Positions 18,517 to 27,363 of a stretch of 64,000 bases of DNA are shown in pieces. Made by a program: the position numbers and the translations under genes. Below the pieces are notes generated by a model. The model worked only from the letters and a program-made list of their open reading frames with translations. It did no database searches and was not told the DNA's origin. Position 1 is the first letter of the stretch; every line of letters begins with the position of its first letter. Source of the DNA: Jejuia sp043557195 (GTDB lineage: Bacteria; Bacteroidota; Bacteroidia; Flavobacteriales; Flavobacteriaceae); NCBI GenBank assembly GCA_043557195.1, contig CP121314.1, positions 496,001 to 560,000 on the forward strand, given 5' to 3'.

Positions 18517-19977
18517 ATGAGCGCCACACAAATACTACTTCTGGTAGCTGTCTACTTTGTTGTTCTAATTTTAATATCCTATTTCACTGGGAAAGAAGAT
18601 TCCAACGAAGCCTTTTTTAAAGCCAACAAATCGGCTCCATGGTACTTAGTGGCTTTTGGAATGATTGGTGCATCACTTTCTGGGGTAACTTTTATATCAG
18701 TTCCTGGAATGATTGGTGGCCAGCAATTTGCCTACATGCAGGGTGTATTTGGTTTTTTTGTGGGATACATTTTTATCTTAACTATTCTATTACCTCTCTA
18801 TTATAAACTAAATGTAATATCCATCTACGAATATCTTGAACAGCGGTTTGGTACTGTAAGTTATAAAACTGGTGCTTTTTTCTTTTTATTATCACGAGTT
18901 ACTGGGGCCTCCTTTAGGTTGTTTTTAGTAGCTCTTGCAATGCAGTATATTGTATTTGAACGTATTGGAATTCCGTTTTGGATAACTGTAGTGATCTCTA
19001 TTTTGCTCATTTGGTTATATACCAATCGTGGCGGCATAAAAACTATTATTTGGACAGATACCATTCAAACTTTAGCAATGTTAACTGCAGTTTTAGTTGC
19101 TATATTTTTAATAAACGAACGCTTAGATTGGACACTAACTGAAGCGCTTTCTTCTGAAGTGTTTTCCACAAAAAGTCAGATTTTCTTTTTTGATGATCCC
19201 AATGCTACTACTTATTTCTGGAAGTATTTTATTGGCGGCATATTCATAGCGATTGCAATGACTGGACTAGACCAAGATATGATGCAAAAAAACCTCACTT
19301 GTAGAAATAATAGAGAATCACAAAAAAATATGTTTGCTATGGCTAGCTTATTGGTTGTGGTTAACTTTATTTTTCTATCTCTTGGTGCTTTATTGTTTAT
19401 TTATGCTGAAAAAGTTGGTTTAGAAATCCCAGTTGTGGATGGAAGAACAAGAACAGATTTACTATTTCCTGAAATTGCCATGAATCAAGGGCTAGGAAAT
19501 GCTTTAGCAGTAACTTTTATTATTGGACTTATTGCTGCAGCCTATTCCAGCGCAGATAGTGCATTAACATCATTAACAACCTCCTTTTCTGTAGATTTTT
19601 TAAACATTCATGATAAACCAAAAGAGGCACAAAAACCTTTGCGCAAAAAAGTTCATATAGCAGTATCGTTATTATTAATTATTGTTGTAATTGTTTTCAA
19701 TTATCTTGAAGGCAATGTAGTAAGCAACCTATTCAAATTTGCAACATTTACTTATGGTCCGTTACTAGGTTTATTTGCTTTTGGCATCCTAACAAAACAT
19801 CAGATTAAGGATAAATATGCGTGGATAGTAGCCCTACTTTCTATTGCAATAAGTTTTGCAATTACATCGCTTCCAGAAAGCATAATTGGAAACTATAAAT
19901 TTCACTGGGAAATATTACCTCTAAATGGATTAATTACTTTTCTTGGTTTAATACTGATTCGTAGAAAGCAACACTAA
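18517..19977 (+). CDS. Sodium:solute symporter (SSS family)
   Basis: 486 residues and about 13 hydrophobic segments. SSS signatures include the N-terminal ITGK-like segment (FTGKEDSNEAFFKANK), GMIGASLSGVTFISVPG in TM1-2, and the YSSADSALTSLTTSF sodium-site helix near residue 345. It uses the sodium gradient to import a small solute. The substrate (sugar, amino acid, proline-type or other) cannot be read from sequence. The last 30 bp overlap the convergent CoA-binding protein gene. Confidence 0.9.
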   Translation: MSATQILLLVAVYFVVLILISYFTGKEDSNEAFFKANKSAPWYLVAFGMIGASLSGVTFISVPGMIGGQQFAYMQGVFGFFVGYIFILTILLPLYYKLNVISIYEYLEQRFGTVSYKTGAFFFLLSRVTGASFRLFLVALAMQYIVFERIGIPFWITVVISILLIWLYTNRGGIKTIIWTDTIQTLAMLTAVLVAIFLINERLDWTLTEALSSEVFSTKSQIFFFDDPNATTYFWKYFIGGIFIAIAMTGLDQDMMQKNLTCRNNRESQKNMFAMASLLVVVNFIFLSLGALLFIYAEKVGLEIPVVDGRTRTDLLFPEIAMNQGLGNALAVTFIIGLIAAAYSSADSALTSLTTSFSVDFLNIHDKPKEAQKPLRKKVHIAVSLLLIIVVIVFNYLEGNVVSNLFKFATFTYGPLLGLFAFGILTKHQIKDKYAWIVALLSIAISFAITSLPESIIGNYKFHWEILPLNGLITFLGLILIRRKQH

Positions 19978-20310
19978 GGTACAAGCCGCTTCAAAAACAA
20001 TATTGTTTTCTTTTAAAATTGAATAAAACTCGGGGTTTTCGGTTCCCGGATTAAAAATAACCCGTTTTGGATTTAATGACAAAATATAATCGTAATATTC
20101 CTTCTGGCGTTTTGGGTTTAGGTATAAAGTAACAGTATCGATATCTTTATAATCTACTAATTCAACATCTATACCAATACCAGATACTTCGCCTTCTCTT
20201 AAGCCAAAGGCTACGGTTTCCACATTATTTGCCACCAAGCGCTGTATAGCATAATTGGAATATCTATTAGGTTTTAAGGATGCTCCAAACACCAAAGTTT
20301 TCTTATTCAT
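19948..20310 (-). CDS. CoA-binding domain protein
   Basis: 120 residues making a single Rossmann-type CoA-binding domain. It has TLVFGASLKPNRYSNYAIQ at the N-terminus and NPKRVIFNPGTENPEFY toward the end, like YccU-type proteins. The family binds CoA; the physiological role is not settled. Its 3' end overlaps the symporter gene by 30 bp on the opposite strand. Confidence 0.85.
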   Translation of the reverse strand: MNKKTLVFGASLKPNRYSNYAIQRLVANNVETVAFGLREGEVSGIGIDVELVDYKDIDTVTLYLNPKRQKEYYDYILSLNPKRVIFNPGTENPEFYSILKENNIVFEAACTLVLLSTNQY

Positions 20311-20356
20311 ATGTTAAAAAATTTAATTTTTTGTTAAAAAGAGTAACATAATTACA

Positions 20357-20372
20357 AAAGAGACGTCTCTTT
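20357..20372. promoter_or_regulatory. Perfect 16-bp palindrome, possible operator
   Basis: AAAGAGACGTCTCTTT lies 39 bp upstream of the receptor ATG at 20412 and 46 bp from the divergent start at 20310. Its placement suits a dimeric repressor or activator. No other copy was noticed in the window. Confidence 0.4.
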
Positions 20373-20411
20373 GTTAACTATAAACATCATCAATCAAATC
20401 AAACAATCAAA

Positions 20412-22901
20412 ATGAAAAAAATCATTTCATTGAGCATACTATGCTTTGCTCTTTTTTGCAACTTTACTTTTGCCAATACTCCTGAAACTAACGATGCCAA
20501 AAAAGGTACCGTTACAGGCAAAGTTTTAGACGCAAAACTAAAACAACCCTTACCTTATGTAAATGTAATTATTAAAAACACTCAAGGAGAAATCCTTACT
20601 GGTGGTATAACGCTAGACGATGGCACTTTTAAAATAGAAAAAATAGAAGAAGGCAATATAATCGTAAGCATTCAATATATTGGTTATAAAACCTACAACA
20701 AAAACGTTACTTTAAAAAGAGGTAATTACAATGTAAACCTTGGAGACATTTATTTAGAAGAGGAATTAGAGAGTCTAGATGAAGTTACTGTAGTTGCTGA
20801 AGTTTCCACAATTCAACAGAAGGTAGATCGTAAAGTTATTACAGTAGGTAAAGATCTTACTACTGCTGGCCCTACAGCTAGTGATATTATGAATAATTTA
20901 CCTTCTGTTAACGTAGATCAACAAACTGGTAATATCAGTTTAAGAGGAAACGAAAATGTTCGTGTTATGGTAGATGGTAAATTAAGCAATGTACCTGTAG
21001 CACAACTCTTAAGGCAAATTCCCTCTACCTCAATTAAGTCTATTGAACTTATTACAAATCCTTCAGCTAAGTACAACCCCGAAGGCATGAGCGGCATCAT
21101 CAACATTAAACTTCATAAAAACACGCAAATAGGGTTCAACGGAAATTTAAATGTAGGTGTAACCAAAGAGATTTTTGCAAAATTCAATAGTTCTATAGAC
21201 ATGAATTATCGCAATGGGAAATTGAATTTTTATGGCAATTACGGTAATAATATTGGAAAGTACGACAATTTCGGATTTATCAACAGACTTGATGACGACT
21301 CCCGTCAAGACTTCAAATTTGGTAATAATAATGAATCTCATTTATACAAATTTGGGGTAGATTTTTATTTGAACGACAAGAATACTATTTCAGTATTCAC
21401 CAATCAAAACACATTTAATGGAGACGGTTTTGGCAACACCTTTATTACGTTTCCTGGACCTATAAATCAGGCGCAACTGTTCAGTAATGTAACTAATAAT
21501 ATATCGAGCCAATATAACCTTGCCTACAAACATATTTTCAATGAGGAAGAAGATGAAACTTTAGATATTGAAATAGACCATAACAATTTTGAAAATGATG
21601 AAGTAGCGAATTTCGACTTTCGAAACTTTAATTTTCCACCAGATTATGTAGATATGGTAGATACAAAGAGAGACCAGACTTTTATTAATGTAGATTATGT
21701 GAAACCTTTAAATGAAACATCTAAGTTAGAAGCTGGCTTAGAAGCACGATTTTTTAATTCTGATGTTGATTATGAATCAACTGGACTAACTTTCGATGGA
21801 CAAGGCAACGTGATATCTACACCAAGCACCGATTTTGAATATAACAGAAATATTTTTTCTGCATATGCTACCTACGGAAAAACTATAAATGACAAATGGA
21901 ACTACCAAGTTGGTGCTAGATTTGAAAAAGTAATGGAAGATGCAGATGCACTTCAGTTTTTTACAGATAACACTACAGAATCTATTCCTTTTGAGAATGA
22001 TTATTTCCAAGTGTATCCTTCAATTTTTGTAAGCTATAAAGCTTCAGATAAAAACACCTATCAGTTTAGTGCAAGTCGCCGTGTAGATAGACCTGGATTG
22101 CAACAAGTAAACCCTATTAGACAATGGGCAACACCAAGAGTATCTTCTTTCGGAAATCCTCAACTATTGCCACAATTTACAAACTCGGTAGAGCTAAATT
22201 ATACACGTGAGCTTAAGAAAGGAAGCATTACTGCAGGTGTCTTTGGAAGGTTAATTGAGGATAATATCAACCGATTTGTGCGAATAGATAGAAATAATGT
22301 CCCAGCAGGTAATGCTATTTTAACTTTTGATAATTTTGATAACACTACCGCTTATGGTGTGGAACTTTCAAGTAATTATCGCCCAACGAAATGGTGGAGT
22401 TTAAACGGAAGTTTCGATTTATATTCTCAAGAACAAAGCGGTGTTACTGAAATTATTGATACAGATGACGTACAAAATGCAACAGCAGATGATATTGTTG
22501 CCCAAACCACTAAGGTAAATAATGTTATTTGGAATTTAAGAGTGTTCAATAATTTTAAAGCCACAAAAAAACTAAGCTTTTCATTGTTTACAATGTATCG
22601 TGGTGAAGAAAAAGGAATACAATTTACCAGAAAACCAATGTTTATGGTAAATACAGGTATGCGTTATTCATTTCTTGAAGATCAACGCGCTACTTTAAGC
22701 TTTAATTATAGTGATATTTTGAATACTATGAATTTTGAATTTGAGGGTGTTACACCTTTTCCTAGTCAAGGGCAGTTCAATTGGGAAAGTAACACCTGGA
22801 ACATTGCGTTATCCTACCGATTTGGAGGCGGAAAATATAGAGCTCTAAGAAGGAAGCAAAGAGATGACAATACCAAACAAGGAAGCGGAGGCTTCATGTA
22901 A
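20412..22901 (+). CDS. Outer membrane beta-barrel family / TonB-dependent receptor-like protein
   Basis: 829 residues. Signal peptide residues 1-21 (ending TFAN). A carboxypeptidase-like regulatory domain lies at about 35-115 (VTGKVLDAKLKQPLPYVNV… GYKTY). A plug-like region follows (DIMNNLPSVNVDQQTGNISL, VRVMVDGKLS, NPSAKYNPEGMSGIINI). The barrel runs from about residue 235 (OMP_b-brl_3 type), ending FGGGKYRALRRKQRDDN with a polar tail. Such proteins import ligands or act in the envelope without a known substrate. A terminator follows; a palindrome lies upstream. Confidence 0.88.
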   Translation: MKKIISLSILCFALFCNFTFANTPETNDAKKGTVTGKVLDAKLKQPLPYVNVIIKNTQGEILTGGITLDDGTFKIEKIEEGNIIVSIQYIGYKTYNKNVTLKRGNYNVNLGDIYLEEELESLDEVTVVAEVSTIQQKVDRKVITVGKDLTTAGPTASDIMNNLPSVNVDQQTGNISLRGNENVRVMVDGKLSNVPVAQLLRQIPSTSIKSIELITNPSAKYNPEGMSGIINIKLHKNTQIGFNGNLNVGVTKEIFAKFNSSIDMNYRNGKLNFYGNYGNNIGKYDNFGFINRLDDDSRQDFKFGNNNESHLYKFGVDFYLNDKNTISVFTNQNTFNGDGFGNTFITFPGPINQAQLFSNVTNNISSQYNLAYKHIFNEEEDETLDIEIDHNNFENDEVANFDFRNFNFPPDYVDMVDTKRDQTFINVDYVKPLNETSKLEAGLEARFFNSDVDYESTGLTFDGQGNVISTPSTDFEYNRNIFSAYATYGKTINDKWNYQVGARFEKVMEDADALQFFTDNTTESIPFENDYFQVYPSIFVSYKASDKNTYQFSASRRVDRPGLQQVNPIRQWATPRVSSFGNPQLLPQFTNSVELNYTRELKKGSITAGVFGRLIEDNINRFVRIDRNNVPAGNAILTFDNFDNTTAYGVELSSNYRPTKWWSLNGSFDLYSQEQSGVTEIIDTDDVQNATADDIVAQTTKVNNVIWNLRVFNNFKATKKLSFSLFTMYRGEEKGIQFTRKPMFMVNTGMRYSFLEDQRATLSFNYSDILNTMNFEFEGVTPFPSQGQFNWESNTWNIALSYRFGGGKYRALRRKQRDDNTKQGSGGFM

Positions 22902-22961
22902 AACTATTTTAATAATCTGATAATAGTTGATGGTTAGTGTTATATTTAGATTATTAAATAG

Positions 22962-22997
22962 AACCCCTAAAGTTTAAACTTTAGGGGTTTGTTTTTT
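22962..22997 (+). terminator. Rho-independent terminator after the receptor gene
   Basis: A 28-bp perfect inverted repeat: arm AACCCCTAAAGTTT (22962-22975) and its complement (22976-22989), then a T-rich tract. Confidence 0.9.
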
Positions 22998-23310
22998 ACT
23001 TTTTTTGTTAAAAATGTTAAAATTAAAAAAATACCACAATATTAATTTCTGCCAAACGTTAGTATATAACCAAAAACCGTTTATAGTAATTATTTGAGTT
23101 AGTCGCTTTAAAAACATTTTATTAGACGGTTAATGTGTTTAGACACATTTTAAACTCGAAATTACAACAAATTTCGAGTTTTGTTTTCGTAGGAACTAGA
23201 TGAGAATATGCTGATTTAAAATATTGTTTTGCTATTATCATCTAACTGAGCCATAAGAGCTTCTCTTTTCAAAATTTGTGTTAATTGAAACTAGTTGATT
23301 AATAGCATTA
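22998..23310. other. Intergenic region with an unassigned hairpin
   Basis: No ORF is credible here. It contains a small hairpin (AATGTGT/ACACATT, 23132-23149) and a longer one (23152-23181) followed by TTGTTTT. The latter looks like a terminator but no gene precedes it on the plus strand, so a short untranslated transcript is possible. Confidence 0.4.
23152..23187 (+). terminator. Terminator-like hairpin without an obvious gene
   Basis: A perfect 12-bp stem AAACTCGAAATT (23152-23163) and AATTTCGAGTTT (23170-23181), loop of 6, then TTGTTTT. It lies 155 bp beyond the terminator of the preceding gene. Confidence 0.55.
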
Positions 23311-23351
23311 AAAAATCCGAAACTGTATAAAAATACCAGTTTCGGATTTTT
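23311..23351 (-). terminator. Rho-independent terminator after fabH
   Basis: A perfect 15-bp stem AAAAATCCGAAACTG (23311-23325) and its complement (23337-23351). The arms' A/T tracts make it usable from either direction; it sits 23 bp past the fabH stop. Confidence 0.88.
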
Positions 23352-23374
23352 GTTTATAACACAGATTTAACAGA

Positions 23375-24382
23375 TTACCATTTCATAATAACACTTCCCC
23401 AAGTGAATCCACTACCAAAAGCAGCTAAAACCACGGTATCTCCATCTTTAACTTTTCCTTCTTCCCAAGCTTCTGTTAAAGCAATAATTACGGATGCCGC
23501 TGTTGTATTTCCATATTTTTGAATATTGTTAAATACTTGATCATCGCGCAATCCAAACTTCTTTTGGATAAATTGAGAAATCCTCAAGTTTGCTTGATGT
23601 GGAATAAGCATGTCAATATCTTCTTTTTGTAAATTGTTTGTTTTTAAACCTTCTATAATAGCTTCACTAAAGCGCACCACGGCATGTTTAAATACAAACT
23701 GTCCATTCATATAAGGATAATAAGATGTGTCATCAGGATCATTAGCTTCTAAAATTTCTGGCACCCAATGCTTTATACTAGGCCCTTCCACTACTAGCTC
23801 CTCTGCATATTTTCCCTCGGAGTGCAAATGAGATGACAATACACCTTTTGTATTATCCTCAGTTCTTGTCATAACTGCAGCACCTGCTCCATCACCAAAA
23901 ATAACGGTAACATTTCTCCCACGAGTAGATTTTTCTAAGCCTCCAGAATGAAATTCTGCACCAATTACTAACACATTTTTATACATGCCGGTTTTAATAA
24001 ACTGATCTGCAACCGAAACAGCATACACGAACCCCGTACATTGGTTTCTGATATCTAAAGCGCCAATAGTTGGCATGTCGAGCATATGCTGAATTTGCAC
24101 GCCACAGCCAGGGAAATAATAATCTGGACTTAGGGTAGCAAAAACTATAAAATCAATATCATCTTTGGTTAATCCTGCACGTTCTATCGCAATTCTTGCT
24201 GCTTTAGCCCCCATAACAGCAGATGTATCTTCTGAGCCTTCTTTAATCCAACGGCGCTCTTTAATACCAGTGCGCTCCTGAATCCACGAGTCATTGGTAT
24301 CCATCATTTTGGACAAATCATCATTTGTCACCACATTATCTGGCACATATTTACCAAGACCTATTATTTTAGAATTGTACAT
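23375..24382 (-). CDS. fabH: Beta-ketoacyl-ACP synthase III
   Basis: The frame opens at 24430, but the ATG at 24382 (MYNSKIIGLGKYVPDNVVTN) is where family members begin, giving 335 residues. Catalytic Cys lies in RNQCTGFVYA, His in IPHQANLRI and Asn in YGNTTAAS; GSGFTWGSVIMKW closes the protein. It condenses acetyl- or branched-chain acyl-CoA with malonyl-ACP to start fatty acid synthesis. It stands alone here and not with plsX as in many bacteria. A dispersed repeat lies upstream. Confidence 0.94.
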   Translation of the reverse strand: MYNSKIIGLGKYVPDNVVTNDDLSKMMDTNDSWIQERTGIKERRWIKEGSEDTSAVMGAKAARIAIERAGLTKDDIDFIVFATLSPDYYFPGCGVQIQHMLDMPTIGALDIRNQCTGFVYAVSVADQFIKTGMYKNVLVIGAEFHSGGLEKSTRGRNVTVIFGDGAGAAVMTRTEDNTKGVLSSHLHSEGKYAEELVVEGPSIKHWVPEILEANDPDDTSYYPYMNGQFVFKHAVVRFSEAIIEGLKTNNLQKEDIDMLIPHQANLRISQFIQKKFGLRDDQVFNNIQKYGNTTAASVIIALTEAWEEGKVKDGDTVVLAAFGSGFTWGSVIMKW

Positions 24383-24514
24383 AATCAATAGCTTTTTAGT
24401 ATAAACCAATGTACAAAATATAATTTTCAAATTCCAAAAACTAAGCTTTAGATATTTTGACTCTAGCCGATTAGATTTAGTTTATTGCTTGTACTGTCTT
24501 TAGCAGGTGGGTTC

Positions 24515-24608
24515 GCGTTAGGGATTGCAGCGGCAGCTTTTGGCGAGGCGCGCATCGAGCCAAAACTATTAGCGGAAAGCCCGACCCGACCTTAGGAGGG
24601 GAACGCCC
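24515..24608 (+). repeat. Dispersed structured repeat, copy 3
   Basis: Starts GCGTTAGGGATTG, ends AACGCCC. The interior TTTTGGCGAGGCG…CATCGAGCCAAAAC is itself an inverted repeat and is shared with the copy at 37426. It lies between the divergent fabH and htpG. Confidence 0.9.
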
Positions 24609-24725
24609 AAATAAAACATCCATTTACAGTTAGTGTAATTAAAGTTGTGTCAGTTTGTCATATTTTAAGGCTTGGTACTTTTTTTGTCTTGCTCTTACAC
24701 AGCAATTAAATTTAAGATTAATGAG

Positions 24726-24745
24726 ATTCCTGCCTTTGCAGGAAT
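24726..24745. repeat. Short palindromic repeat ATTCCTGC-N4-GCAGGAAT, copy 2
   Basis: A perfect 8-bp stem, loop CTTT, 19 bp upstream of the htpG ATG. In the htpG frame it reads EIPAFAGMT, which inflates that ORF if a far-upstream start is chosen. Confidence 0.85.
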
Positions 24746-24764
24746 GACAAATACACTATTTATC

Positions 24765-26675
24765 ATGACAAAAGGAAGTATTAATGTTTCGGTAGAGAAT
24801 ATCTTTCCGTTAATTAAAAAGTTCTTATACAGCGACCACGAGATTTTTTTGCGTGAGTTAATAAGTAATGCCACAGATGCTACGCTTAAGCTAAAGCATT
24901 TGACGAATGTTGGTGAGGCGAAGGTTGAATATGGCAATCCGCAGATTGAGGTTAAAATTGATAAAGATGCAAAAAAGCTTCATATAATTGACCAAGGTTT
25001 GGGTATGACAGCTGAAGAGGTTGAGAAATACATTAACCAAGTAGCGTTTTCTGGTGCTGAGGAGTTTTTAGATAAGTATAAAGATTCTGCCAAAGATGCT
25101 GGTATTATTGGGCATTTTGGTTTGGGGTTCTATTCAGCTTTTATGGTTGCTGATAAGGTTGAAATTATTACCAAATCCTTTAAAGACGAGCCTTCTGCAC
25201 ATTGGACTTGTGATGGTTCTCCTGAGTTCACTTTGGAGGAAGCTGATAAAACAGAAAGAGGTACTGAAATTGTACTTCATATCGCGGAAGATTCTACCGA
25301 ATTCCTTGAGGAATCTCGTATTCGTGAGTTATTGAACAAGTATAATAAGTTTATGCCTATTCCGATTAAATTCGGCACTAAGGAAATAAACGATCCTGAG
25401 CACGAGCCAAAAACTACAAAAGATAAAGACGGTAAAGAAACTACTGAGCCTCACAGACAAATTACTGTTGACGATATTATCAATAATCCTAATCCTGCTT
25501 GGACAAAACAGCCAACAGATTTAAAGGATGAAGATTATAGTAATTTCTACAGAGAATTGTATCCAATGCAATTCGAGGAACCATTGTTTAACATTCACTT
25601 AAATGTGGATTATCCGTTCAACTTAACGGGGATTTTATACTTCCCAAAGTTGACCAACGATATGCAAATTCAAAAGGATAAAATTCAATTGTATCAAAAC
25701 CAAGTTTTTGTAACAGATAACGTTGAAGGTATTGTTCCTGAATTTTTAACGATGCTTCGTGGTGTTATTGATTCTCCAGATATTCCACTAAACGTATCGC
25801 GTTCTTACTTACAGGCTGATGGTGCGGTTAAAAAGATTTCATCTTACATCACAAGAAAAGTTGCAGATAAGTTAAAATCGTTATTCAATAATGACCGTGA
25901 AGATTTTGAAGCTAAATGGAATGACATTAAAATTGTGATTGAATACGGTATGCTTTCAGAAGAAAAATTCTTTGAAAAAGCTGATGCCTTTGCATTATAC
26001 CCAACGGTTGATGGTAAATACTATACGTATCAAGAATTATATGATAAAATTAAAGCGAATCAAACGGATAAGGATGATAAATTAGTGATTCTTTATGCGT
26101 CTGATAAGGATGCACAACACAGTTATATTGAAGCTGCAAAAGCTAAAGATTATGAAGTGTTATTACTTGATTCTCCTATTGTTTCACACTTAATCCAGAA
26201 GTTAGAATCTACTAAGGAAAATATTTCTTTTGCTCGTGTGGATGGTGATCATATTGATAATTTGATTAAGAAAGACGACACGAAAATTTCTAAGTTGGAT
26301 GAAGACCAAAAGAAAGCTTTAGATGAATTACTGAAAGAGGTAATTCCTTCTGAAAAATTCATGGTACAGTTAGAAGCTATGGATAGCAACGCTAATCCGT
26401 TTATCATCACACAACCAGAGTTTATGCGCAGAATGAAAGAGATGCAGCAAACTGGAGGTGGCGGTATGTTTGGTATGGGTAATATGCCAGAAATGTACAA
26501 CTTGGTGGTTAATACAAACTCTGATTTGGTAGGTGAAATTTTAAACACTAAAACCAAAAAGAAACAGGAGCGTTTAATTAACCAAAGTTTAGATTTAGCA
26601 CGTTTATCTCAAGGTTTGCTTAAAGGTGAAGAATTAACAAACTTCATTAAGCGTAGCTATGATATGATAAAATAG
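24765..26675 (+). CDS. htpG: Molecular chaperone HtpG (bacterial Hsp90)
   Basis: The correct start is the ATG at 24765 (MTKGSINVSVENIFPL), giving 636 residues. The longer open frame from 24672 includes translated repeat DNA and is rejected. The N-terminal GHKL ATPase domain has LRELISNATDATLKLK, DQGLGMT and GHFGLGFYSAFMVAD. The middle domain carries NVSRSYLQAD, with a C-terminal dimerisation region. A Met/Gly-rich insert (GGGGMFGMGNMPEM) lies near residue 565. It is an ATP-dependent chaperone. A terminator follows at 26716. Confidence 0.95.
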   Translation: MTKGSINVSVENIFPLIKKFLYSDHEIFLRELISNATDATLKLKHLTNVGEAKVEYGNPQIEVKIDKDAKKLHIIDQGLGMTAEEVEKYINQVAFSGAEEFLDKYKDSAKDAGIIGHFGLGFYSAFMVADKVEIITKSFKDEPSAHWTCDGSPEFTLEEADKTERGTEIVLHIAEDSTEFLEESRIRELLNKYNKFMPIPIKFGTKEINDPEHEPKTTKDKDGKETTEPHRQITVDDIINNPNPAWTKQPTDLKDEDYSNFYRELYPMQFEEPLFNIHLNVDYPFNLTGILYFPKLTNDMQIQKDKIQLYQNQVFVTDNVEGIVPEFLTMLRGVIDSPDIPLNVSRSYLQADGAVKKISSYITRKVADKLKSLFNNDREDFEAKWNDIKIVIEYGMLSEEKFFEKADAFALYPTVDGKYYTYQELYDKIKANQTDKDDKLVILYASDKDAQHSYIEAAKAKDYEVLLLDSPIVSHLIQKLESTKENISFARVDGDHIDNLIKKDDTKISKLDEDQKKALDELLKEVIPSEKFMVQLEAMDSNANPFIITQPEFMRRMKEMQQTGGGGMFGMGNMPEMYNLVVNTNSDLVGEILNTKTKKKQERLINQSLDLARLSQGLLKGEELTNFIKRSYDMIK

Positions 26676-26715
26676 TTGACACGCTGAAACAATTCAGCAA
26701 TCTATTATAGATTAA

Positions 26716-26746
26716 AACCACTTTGTGAAAACAAGGTGGTTTTTTA
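26716..26746 (+). terminator. Rho-independent terminator after htpG
   Basis: A 10-bp stem AACCACTTTG/CAAGGTGGTT with one G-U pair, loop TGAAAA, then a T-run. It is almost identical to the terminator of the next gene (27279). Confidence 0.88.
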
Positions 26747-26776
26747 TTGCGCAATTTAAACTAGCACTTATATTTG
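26747..26776 (+). promoter_or_regulatory. Bacteroidota-type promoter of the FKBP gene
   Basis: TTG at 26747-26749, a 19-bp spacer, and TATATTTG at 26769-26776. The -7 element matches TAnnTTTG perfectly and the ATG is at 26793. Confidence 0.7.
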
Positions 26777-26792
26777 CAGCAAAAATATTTAT

Positions 26793-27251
26793 ATGAAATA
26801 TACAGTAGTAGCTTTTTTAGTTTTATTTCTTACAGCTTGTTCTTCTGATGACACCCCAACAATTACAGATTTCAGAGAAGCCAACGACAAAGAAATCAAC
26901 GATTATATAACAGCCAATAATTTAAATGCTGAAAAAAGCAATACAGGTTTGTATTATGTTATTGATGAACCTGGAACAGGCACACAACCTAAAGTTACTG
27001 ATAATGTAACCGTAGCGTACAAAGGCTATTTTACTAACGGAAATGTGTTTGATGAAAGTAATACAGAAGGTATTTCTTTTGGCTTACAACAAGTAATTGC
27101 TGGATGGACAGAAGGTATTACCTATTTTAAAGAAGGCGGTAGTGGTATTCTATTAATTCCTTCGCATTTAGCTTATGGAAGTACAGGCAGAGGAAGTATT
27201 CCTGGAGGTGCTGTACTAATTTTTGATGTGCATTTGATTTCGGTTAATTAG
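26793..27251 (+). CDS. FKBP-type peptidyl-prolyl isomerase lipoprotein
   Basis: 152 residues. A lipobox ends in LTACSSD (Cys16), so it is anchored in the envelope. After a linker the FKBP domain covers about residues 60-152: VTVAYKGYFTNGNVFDES, QQVIAGWTEGI, and HLAYGSTGRGSIPGGAVLIFDVHL. It catalyses cis-trans isomerisation of Xaa-Pro bonds in exported proteins. It has its own promoter and a terminator that is a near copy of the htpG one. Confidence 0.92.
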   Translation: MKYTVVAFLVLFLTACSSDDTPTITDFREANDKEINDYITANNLNAEKSNTGLYYVIDEPGTGTQPKVTDNVTVAYKGYFTNGNVFDESNTEGISFGLQQVIAGWTEGITYFKEGGSGILLIPSHLAYGSTGRGSIPGGAVLIFDVHLISVN

Positions 27252-27276
27252 ACTATAACTTAAACTTAAAATATTG

Positions 27277-27310
27277 AAAACCATCTTGTGAAAACAAGGT
27301 GGTTTTTGTT
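27277..27310 (+). terminator. Rho-independent terminator after the FKBP gene
   Basis: Stem AACCATCTTG (27279-27288) and CAAGGTGGTT (27295-27304) with the same TGAAAA loop as the htpG terminator, then TTTG and T residues. Confidence 0.85.
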
Positions 27311-27363
27311 ATAAGTTAATCACCATTATCCGAAAGAAATGATAATTTAACATAGCATAAAAC

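Noticed and set aside
24672..24764. N-terminal extension of HtpG
   Set aside because: The 31 extra codons include the palindromic repeat (read as EIPAFAGMT), and the family sequence starts at 24765.
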